From assembly GCA_026260175.1 (NCBI GenBank), contig JAKCWW010004958.1:1-37506 (forward strand): DNA of 37,506 bases, in the 5' to 3' direction. Positions 20,501 to 31,500 of the stretch are shown here, in pieces (the first letter of the stretch is position 1; each line of letters begins with the position of its first letter). The notes under the pieces were generated by a model. The model did not search any database and had not been told where the DNA came from. It saw only the letters and a list, made by a program, of their open reading frames with translations. This DNA comes from Reticulitermes lucifugus. Its lineage: Eukaryota > Arthropoda > Insecta > Blattodea > Rhinotermitidae. Position numbers and translations under genes: made by a program.

Positions 20501-22523
20501 GGATAATCATATTTTATATTTTTAAAAGCACTTGTTACCCAAGAACCATCACACAGTAAAGAAAAACTGGTTACCCATTACAGATAGTCCAAACTTCTTA
20601 GGTTTTAATCTTTGTAAGGGGGGATTTGTTGTCTACTGTGCTGTAAATATGACATTTTTGTTTCCTGATTCCAGAAATGTTTTTCCCTAGAGCTGTGAAT
20701 TTTTAGTGTACATCAACTCTCAGTACCTCTTCCACATTTTTATTCACTTGTACAATGCAGACGTTGATATATAGAACCTTAATTCTGGTGTCAGCTCCAT
20801 CGTTAAGCAAGCTGCACAAACAGACACATCATCTTACCTATTTCAGAGAGAAGTTTGATGATGTTTGTCAGATTGGGGAAGGTTCCTTTGGAGAAGTGTT
20901 CAGAGCACGATATAAAGAAACAGGACTGTATTATGCCGTGAAGAGATCAAAGGAACGTTTTCGTAGTGACTATGACAGGTGAGTAAAAATAGGTGCACAT
21001 ATTTTATTATAGTGATAAACAAAGGACTGTGTACAAAACTGTTGTGTATACCATGTTATATTAGCATTAAGATTGTTATTATTTCCATCATGTCATAGGT
21101 TGCTTGGTAATGCAGTTGTACTTACTTTTCTGGCAGAGGTATGCGTTTCTTTTCCCAACCATTTAAAGTATTATGAGATATTTTTAAGTCTTGTCCAAGA
21201 ATGACTCTATAAATGAATTGTGAGTGAAGTCATCCCATAGCATATGATGCATCTGGTTGTGAGTATGCTGAGCCTTCCATGTTGAGGTGTTAAGTGGCTA
21301 CTTGTGTGTCAGTCGGCCTTATCAGCGGTTAAGTTCCTTAAACATAAAGGGTACACGTTAGGAAATGCCTGCAGGGAATATCTGTCCAGTGCCTTCACAC
21401 AGTAATTCTCCCTTGGTTTTAAATTCATGCATAACTTCAAGAAGTTTTGCACAACACACACACAAAGTTTTCTCTGTACCTCAGCAGCAACAATATAGTC
21501 AATCATTTTACAATTGGTCATGCTTGAATGCAGTTCTGTTGCTAGAATATGGAGACAATTTATGGTAGGGCCTTGTATTAACAGCAGAGTGATGCTACAG
21601 AGTTATATTGTAACAGAGCATTAAAATAATGAAACCATCCATCCTTCAATGCAATCTAAATGCAATAATGACTCTCAGTGCATTATAGAATGTTATGCTG
21701 TGCCATGTATTCTTTGTATGTGTCTTGTAAATGGGGAGACTTTTTTTTTATACATATCTTGTAAACGGTTTGAATTTATCATAAATGTACATAGGTATCC
21801 ATATAAAGTGGCTGTTATTTTTTCTTATTTCAAACAAAATTGGAATTGCTGACAAATTTCAGTAAAAGTCTCCAGCTTAAAATTCCACAAAAATTTGTGT
21901 GGTAGGAACTGAATTGTTCCATGTGGACAGACAAACTGATGACTGGATAGATGTGATGAAGCTTTGTCTTTTGTTTTGCAGCTGCATTGCGAACTTGCCA
22001 AAAAACTGAAGGAACAGACAGATAGATTGTTACACTTATCTTAGAAATTATGCTGTACACAGTTGTAATTGTAAGTTGTTTGTAATTACAGAAGGTTGAA
22101 ACTTGAAGAAGTTAGGAAACATGAACTTATTCCAAAGCATGAAAATTGTGTCCAGTTCATTGGAGCATGGGAAGAGGATGACTATCTATACATCCAACTG
22201 GAACTGTGCAGAACAAGCTTGGAAAAATATACAGAAGTGAATCATGAAATTACTGAGGACATGCTGTGGAATATTCTTCTTGATGTTTTATTGGTATGTT
22301 TTAATTTTAGTCATTGTATCCTTCCAGATTCAAGTCATTGGAAGTAGTAGTAGTAGTAGTAGTAGTTGTTTGTTGTTGTTGGGTGTGTGTGTGTGTGTGT
22401 TTTTNGGGTGGTCTGATGCTTTTCTGGACAGTGTAAGAATGGAGAATGAAGAATACCTTGTGTAAGCAAACATTAATCCATCCGATTACTTTTTTATGTC
22501 ACTTAAGTGCTCTCATAAATTGC

Positions 22524-22556
<33 letters not shown>

Positions 22557-25500
22557 GTTATTATTAAACATTCAGTTGCCACACAAGATGTTGACTGTCC
22601 CTCCAGATGAGATGCTTGTTTTGTTACAGCTTTTATGAAAGCCTGCAGACCCAGTTAATTGTGCTTGTTGCATTTTTCTGAGTTGGGAGTGGAAATAAAT
22701 TGGAAAAGCAGTTCAGAGAATTGCTTCTGTTCATTGTTGTCTGTTCATGATTGTTTCATCCTGCCTTAGTTTGTAGCATGTACCATTAGCAGTGTACAGC
22801 TGGCAACATGGGGGATCAGCCCAAGTTTCATTTGCTGCAGTCACAACTATAGTACTGTCTGTGTGACTACTGTATTTACCCAAATATAAGGCAACCTGTA
22901 TGTAAGACAACCCTGCTAACAGTCCACAATTGTCAGGAAAATATGTGGACAGAATGTGTGCAACTTTGTGTGTAATTATAAGGAAACCTCCCCATTTTTT
23001 AGGTGATGAATATGAAAAAAAATTCCTATCTTATGTTCAGGTAAATATGGTAGTTCAGACTTTTCATTTTGTGTGTGAATATTAAAATGTAATGCTGTTG
23101 CAAGTGTACTGTATATTGAAGGTACCTCTTCTTTTAACAGGCTGTGAAGCATCTGCATGATCATAATTTGATTCACCTGGACATTAAATTGGAAAACATC
23201 CTGGTAGCTTTGAATGGTCGATATAAACTTGGAGACTTTGGTTTGGTGATTGATGTCTCAAAGGTATATCTTTTCCATGTAGTAGGTGGTAAATGAATAT
23301 AGTAGAAGGAGGTAAATGATGTAATTAAGTCATAATAAAGGAATATAACATACAGTGAAACCTTCTTAAGACATTTCTAGAAAAATTCAATAAATGTGGC
23401 TTATTAAGTGGGACAGTGTCTTAAAAAGAATAAGTCTGAAAATGATTTGTTTTGTAATTCTGTATTGAAATTGACATTCTGTTTACTAAATTATTATTTT
23501 GTATAAATTCCACATTATATGATTCATTTACAACATCAAACCACATTTCAAGTCTTACCTTCTTTAGTGATTTTGACACATTCTGGAACATAAGACTGTT
23601 GTAGAAGCATAACTGGTAGATGAAGAACCCATTCTTGCTGGAACTATTCCATAAATACCAATTCTACAGTACAATATTTTGTTTTCTCCTTTCTCGGGCT
23701 CAACTTTTCAGGTATTGACTGGTAAGGGTGTGTTGTATTTTAAGTTGACAGAGAAGAGTAACATTCTTTCTTTCTCTCTCTCTCTCTTTTGGGGGGGGGG
23801 GTGAGGAAAATTTTAAGTAGCATCCACCATTTTTATCATATCCAGCTTTTCGTGAACTGAGAGCAGCTTATGTTGTGTGCTGGTTTTCGATGTAGTAGCT
23901 ATGCTGATCACATGTTGAGTGATTAATGACTTTACAGGATGGAAATTGTACATATGTAAGCAATTTGAAGTGAACACAAACATCTAAAAATTACACAAAT
24001 AGAGTATGCAACATTATTGAAATTAAACTAAAAGTGTTACAGTCACAACACACTCCATTAAACCCATGCTGATCAGCAATATAAATTATGCATGGGCCAT
24101 AATGTTGCATCACGCCGTGGGAAATGCATGTGTGGAAATTGACAGCATGGTTGGAATGTCATGTCATTCTCCACATGTTTCCACAGACTAACACTGAGTT
24201 ATTTATCTGTACCTCTGATCCATGGTGGAAAAGACCTTGGACATGACTCCTTGCAAAATGAGAACATTCTTTCATCATTGTATCTTGATAACACATTGAA
24301 CAAATAGGAAATTGTTAAGATTTTGGTGCAGAATGTATTAAGTGGGTGAAAAATATGCTGCATCATGAAATTTTCATACTTCTTGAGTGGGAATTCTGTC
24401 AAGTGGGAAGAATATTAAAAGGGCAACTTGTGTGTTAATCATCTAGGAAAATTTTGGTACTAAATTATTCTGACTTCTTAGGCAGGAAAATTTCTTACAC
24501 GGGGATTTCTTGAGCAGGGTTTGCTATAGTAACTATGATTTCCTTAACCGTTACATCCTAGTTTAAAACCCAACAAAGAACTGTGTTGATGTTGTAGGAG
24601 GACTTGGAAGATGCTGTAGAGGGTGATCCTAAGTACCTTGCTCCTGAACTGATGACTGGACATTTCACAAAAGCTGCTGACATATTCAGTGTGGGAATAA
24701 CAATGTTAGAACTAGCATCTGATCTGGATTTGCCGTCTCGAGGACCGTTGTGGCATGAATTAAGGAACGGAATATTCCCTGATGATCACACTAAACGTAT
24801 GTAGTGTTCTGTGGGAGTCTGACACTGGTGTATTACACTTCCAGTTACTCCTGTCCATCATATTGTGTTCTGAAAACAACACAGTGTTTTAAAAACTGCA
24901 TTTGTTTGGCATCAGGCTGGAAGGTAGGGAAGTGCCTACTCAATTCAGTGTGATCAAAATTGCTATTCTCAATCTCTGGACAGCCTCTGTCAGTTTCAGT
25001 AACTTAGCATCAGGTTTTGTCAATGGGAAATGATGGAAAGTATGCCAAAAAAAAAGTGATATAAAAAGAAGTTGAAAATGAGACTATCAAACAAAACTGA
25101 GAATCCCACCCCCAAACACACACACATACAGGGATATATATTACCTGCCTACAAACAACTTGCACTATGTGTGGAAGAACACTGGAACCCACAAAATACA
25201 TTGTGGTAAATAAACATGAAGAACTTACTAGATCATACCAGCCTTTGCTATTAATTGCTGACATTCTTACTGATGAGGAAATTCACAAGAGTCAATTAGG
25301 TTAGTTGATGGATTTGTCAAGCGTTCCATGTGAGGTGATTTCTTGCATCTCCTAGACCTGCTGGTAGTTGCAGTTTACAATCTACTGTTGACTTTTATAA
25401 CCATTTTGAGGCAGTTCAGATTAGTGCATGTGAGGATGGAAACAGACACATTTTCTGAAATATGTTGCCTTTGGGACGCTAAATGTGGCCCGGGATAGTG

Positions 25501-28500
25501 TAGTCGGTATAGCGGCTCGCTACGGCCTGGACGGTCCAGGAATCGAATCTCGGTGGGGGCAAGATTTTCCACAGCCATCCAGACCGTCCCTGGGGCCCAC
25601 ACAGCCTCCTATACAATGGGTACCGGGTCTCTTTCCTGGGGGTGAAGCAGCCGGGGCATGGAGTTGACCACCCACTCTCATCTAGTACCAGGGTTAAAGA
25701 AAGAGTACAGCTATACCTCTACTCCCCCTCTGGGCCTTCATGGCCCATTCTAGGGAGAACTTTACCTTTTACCTTGGGACACTAAATGGCGGTCAAAGTC
25801 CAGAAATGCGGAAATTCTGAACATGCAGTGTGTACCTTTCCTGCTTAATGTGTAGGAGGTCCACATTTCAGTCTCTCTGATTAGTTATTCAGCCTGAAGA
25901 TTTGTTTGTTTCTAGAATTCCACTGTGTTGTTTTAATATTAAGTATTGCATGCATGTACTGTAACCACAACCTATAACCTATACCTATAAGGTGAATGTA
26001 TAAGAAGTGAAAACAGCATACGTTTCTTAAAATTTCATATATGGACAAGTAATTATTGATGGTTATTCCTCTGTTAACTTTACAGCATTATTCCTAAATT
26101 GACATGACGTCCGTTGAATTATTTTTACACTGTTCTTGCACTTCCTTGCTGCAGCTTGCCCAGTTACTTTTAGTCCTAGCGTTTGTGTAATTTCTTCAAA
26201 ATATGTTTACGTCATCTTAGGATAAAAGTGATGATAATAATGAAAACTTGTACAAGGAACTAGACTGTGTATTGTATCAGTTACCTCCGCAACACATGAA
26301 ACTTCCACAAGAATAGTTCAATACAAAAGTAAAATTGAACATGTTTTGAAAATGACAATTGGAGGTGAGAGTTTATATGAAAGTAGTAATAGTAAACTTT
26401 TCCACATCAAACACTCTCATCACAACATTTGTAAATATACTTGGACTGTTCTTTTTGGGAAAATACTCAATCAGATTGATCACATCTGCTAGAGAGAATG
26501 TGGTGTTTAAGTACAGTCGATATGTGATCATTTAGAGGAGCCAACTGTAATAGTGATCGCTGTGGTCTGTGTTGATATATGCAGGCAAAGTGTGTATGAT
26601 TGAGACTTTAAATTTGTTGTAGTATAATATTACTGGGTGTTGACCCGGAAATTAAATTTAATGGTGCAAGAATTAAACGTATTTGACCGGATACTACTGT
26701 GAGATATACATTTTTTTTTTTGTCAAAGACATTTTTTATAGGAATCTTATTCCAGTAATTTGTTTATACTTTTTTACAGACACAGAATTAGTTCCACTCA
26801 TGTAATTCATTGTTTCAGATATATGCCCTGAGATATTTGAACTCATCAGAGCGATGATGACTCCAGACTACGTGGAGCGTCCAACAGTTGACATCCTGTT
26901 ATCTCATCCATGTCTCAGAAAGATGATGTTGAGGCGTCGTAGGTCTCAGTATGTCAGTCAAGTGGTAGGTTATCAGCTATTTTACATGTGTGAAGTTTTA
27001 ACTAAACCCTCAGTCCAGCATTTTAACCTGTACAAGGTGTACACTGTAACAGTATTTAAGTGAAAATTCAAGTCTTCTGGTATATAATGCCATATGGATT
27101 CAGAAGTAGTTACCAGTTTACACTTGACACTGCATCATATCTCAGAAGACTTGAATCTTCATTAACACTGCTGGTATTTAGGTGGCTGCTGTATGCCCAT
27201 TTTTGCCTCAACCAGGCCCCGAGAAAAAAAAAAACAAGCTGGGCAATGCATATGTAACGTGACATGTTTATGTAACCATTGTTGCAATGGAAATGTGACA
27301 ATGTGTTCTCTATGTATTGTTGAGCTACATGTCACTGCCAACAATAGGAAAATATTTAATGTTGCACAACAGCACTTTTATGGAAAATTTATTTTGCTGG
27401 CAACAATGAAATGTAGTGGGGTCCGCATGTGAATTGCCCGATATTTTTGTCCAATTGTAGCCAAAGTCAGGTTTTCTTGACAAATTTTTGTAAAAGTCAC
27501 CATTGTCAAACTTCACATAAATCCATCCAGTGGGAGTCGCGCTGAAAACACACGGGCAGACGGAGGCACGGACGGACCAATAGACATGATGAAGCTAATA
27601 GATGCTTTGTGACTATGCGAAGGTGCCAGAAGGTAGCTGCTTTTGTAACAGATGTGGAATGTTCTATCCTGTGCTTGCTTATACAGTATACAGTGCACAG
27701 ACATGGAAAAGGTCAGGAAGGACTTGACCCCATTTTATATCAGGAAGGTGTTTGACCAGATAGAAGGTTTCCAGGCTGTGGAATGGTTGTATTGCAGTTG
27801 AAGCAAGATTAGGCCAGTTGAACAGGGAACTTCTTAAACCGAAACTCCTGGGTTCTTCGGGTGACAAGGTTGAGAAACACCATACCCTCAGTTCAAGCAG
27901 GTGTGAGAGCTGCTGCTTCCAGGTGGACAGGTGCTGTGATGAGGAAAAAGTGAGCCTTGCAGACTAGCTTGTCTGTAAAGCCTACCATGTCAACAGGCAA
28001 GATGGAAAAATACAACATGGACCATCTGTCTCAATTTGAAATGCTGACTAAGCCTCAGTTTGGAACAATGCCACATGCAAGATGCACTGTGAAATGATGC
28101 ATTCCAAATCTAAGCACATTGATACTTGGCTCTATGTTTTATGTCAAACAGAATATTCTGAGTCTGGATTCATACATTTTCATCAGTCCTTTCCATATAG
28201 AAGAAGGTAATTCTTCAGGGGCCAGTCCCCAGTGGGACCTTCTTTGCCATTACCACCAGTGGCATCATACATAGGGTTCATTGCCCACCTCTGGACATTG
28301 ATGGTTTCACCATTTATAGAACATCCCACTAGTCATGTCTTTGCGCAAGGCAGCTACCCGCAGAAGCATTATTGCATACAATACTGCATCTGCTGACCGG
28401 CTTCTAAGCAGGCCTTGCAGTTTTTTGAAAATATTTCTTGACACACAGTGGAGCTGTTGTCTTGAAATGTTGGCAGTTTCTGTCAGGTATTGTCTTTGAG

Positions 28501-31500
28501 TTCTTGCAGTGAATGTTGATTGTTTGCATAAACTCTATATTTCAGTGTCTCCCACAAAGCGTAATTGAATGGAATCATAGGTAATGAATTTTATGTGGGC
28601 TGTCTACCCTTACCCAGGCCATACACATGTGGTAACACCATTATATCTGCCTCCTAATACTTCCTGTGATCACTTAGTGGGCTTTGACATTGGGTGAGAG
28701 ACAGTGTAACAAACTGGTAGCGGTAGTGGTAGTGGCTAGCCTGACTAGGCCAGGCAATGCTTGTCCCCAATTCCACTGTTAGCTTTCCATCACTTTTATT
28801 TTACTATGTAACCTTGAGGAAGAGGAGCTACAGCCAGCTTGAGGATAATAGGCTACACCAACAGCAGTTAAATACAAATAAGGATTTCCAAATCACTTGT
28901 AGTGACAGAAGAGTTAACAGATGGGCACTTACTATTACCAAGTAACATTTCCACATACAGCATGTGGAAGTTGATGTTGCAGTGTGAAACAGTTATTACC
29001 AAGGTCGTCTCATTATAAACCATATTCTTAACAATGGACTTTCACTGTATTTGAAACATAGTAATTGCTCAGTCATCATTATCTTCCTGTACAGGTAATT
29101 GTTCAGGAACATTGAAATGTTGGTTGTATGTTTTATTTTTTATTTTGAAAGACGCTTCAGTCACACCATCAATTTGATATATCGCGGTGCTGATGTCCTA
29201 TTACTGGAGATATTAATGTGTTATAGTATGACCTGCTCATCCAATGTCTAGTTTGAAATAACAGTAATACACCTGTTATCTGTTTTGATTTTAAATTGAG
29301 TTTTATTTATGTCTGAAGGAATTAAAACCCCAGAACATTATTCTGACAGTCTGTTGATGTGTAAACAGGTTTCGCATGTGCAATCTTTGTGCAGCAATTG
29401 GTGTGCAGTTTTGAAAAGTTTAATGGAAATTGTGTTACTGCCTCTTGGATACTTCCACAATGGCACACATGTTAATTACAACACCAATGGTTATATTACC
29501 CATGGATGTGTCCTCAGAGGTACACAGTGTGGGGAGTGGGAAGCCTCATGCACGGATGGTAAGTATGCTTTACCATGAATTTTCATAATTAGTGTTATTG
29601 AATTGAGTACAAAAGTTTTGAAAGTCAGACCATTTATGTACACCTCTGACCCACAGGCTTACAGTATCCACACAGTTGAAGTAACATATTTTCTGTTGCA
29701 TATTATAGTCACTGCAGAAATCCAGAAAGGCTTCTTTTAGATAACAGTGAATTCATAAAAGTGAGGAGAATTGTGCAAACTTAGTAGACATGTTCACAAT
29801 ATCCAGTAATACCAAATATCATATGCCTTTTACTTCTTCACAAAATTAAGAATGTTTTCCTGGACATGTTATTTTCCAGTTTGGAGTAAATGGCATTAAG
29901 AGACTTTGCATTCTCAAATGATCAGTTTCAATATAAATGTTCAGGATTCTTCAGTGACAGCAGTAGTGGTACTCACATATCAGTTTTTAGGCACGTTCAT
30001 AAAATTGCAAAAAGCGACTATTAGCTTCATCATGTCTGTCCCTCTATCTGTCTGTTTGCATGAAACAACTTGGCTCTCACTGGATGGAGTTTCATGAAGT
30101 TTGATATTTGAGGATTTTTCGAAAAACTGTCAAGAAAATTTAAGTTTGATTAAAATGTGACGAGTAACAGGTACTTTACATGAAGACCTATGTAAATTTA
30201 TGATATCTCGCTGAATTCTTCTTAGAATGAGAAATGTTTCAGACAAAAGTTGTAGACAAAAACAAAATACACATTTTATGTTCAGTAACTTTTTTTCCAA
30301 AAATTATGCTGTTTATGAGATAATGTGGAAAAATATTGTACAGCCACACAGGCCACAGATGACAATATAATATGTGGCAGAAAAGATGCAAGAATACAGA
30401 CACACACTTATAATATTTAATACTTATTGCTTTTCCATGACAACAATGGTTACGCGAATGTGCCTCAGTGTCACTTTATACATCCATTGCCTGTCTTGTT
30501 GCTTAGGTACTTGATTGGACTCATGGAAGTTTTTGATTTGATTCTATTTTGAATGAAAATTGGTTACTTTTTTCAAAATGCAGTGGGAGTTACAGACTTA
30601 GGTGTAGACCTATAAGACTCTAATTTTATAAACCAGCCTAAAATTGTGTATGAAGTATAAGGCAAACTGTAGTATGGGCAAAGCCAGTAGTACTCAAACA
30701 TTAAACACTCAACCAACAACAGCAGTACTGTTAGTTGCTCCTCTGGACCAAACCAGGTACTTGCACTATTGGTGATTGTGATTCAGCACCTGGGAAGAAT
30801 ATAAACAGGACATTTTCTCTGCTTTTGCATTTCAGAATGCTAGCTGATAGTGTAAACCAGCTCAGTCTGTACTGTAGTATACCTAGCTTGCCCATTGGGC
30901 CATGCTTGAACAGTTCCATTTTTGTTTTTGTCTTTGTGCCTACATTGCATATACTAACATTATTTGTTCCTTGAAGATATGAATGTTTGCACCTATTCAA
31001 AGACTGGAAATTGAAATAGGAGCACAGAATCATAGGAATAACAATTAAGTGTAAAAACCTGAAGCTGATTTAAAAGCACAGGGATGTTGGTGCTTGAGGA
31101 ATGTGGAGCTGAAAGGATTACATGTTGCATACATTGGTATGGTTTGTGTGCAAACAGTCACAAGCAGGTGAAGTATTACATGCAGTTAAATTATTATGTA
31201 TATGTTTTTTTTTTCAGATGAGAACTGGGAGAAGAGTACAATGAACCAATCCTGTAGTTCCACTCACAATTTTACTGCTTCACCAGGTGTGTCACCCATA
31301 GCAGGGGAGAAACAGGCATTATTTAATACATCTGTTCCTAATATTATGATAACAAATTCGACACCTTCAACCACACCACCAAGTACACCCAGAAAGCGAT
31401 GTTCAGAGAGCCTTCATGAGTCCATCACACCGATGAAGACTCGGATGTAAGTGTAAATCTTTAATTCTGAAGTGCACATATTTAAAAAAAATTACATTGA

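Larger units (their letters stand above)
26965..29368 (+). other. Myt1 intron 7, repeat-rich
   Basis: Holds a dispersed repeat with inverted arms (27066-27156), R1 copy 5, repeat D copy 1 (27690-28030) and a mariner-type transposase remnant near 28370-28575. Nothing further recognised from 28576 to 29368. Confidence 0.75.

Noticed and set aside
20761..20794. Alternative acceptor at 20760 for Myt1 exon 3
   Set aside because: It would enter in phase 0, while exon 2 ends in phase 1; the acceptor at 20794 fits the phase and fly Myt1 alignment.
29309..29578. 89-codon frame beginning with ATG at 29309
   Set aside because: Only 29369-29558 is exon by splice sites and phase; the ATG part is intron.
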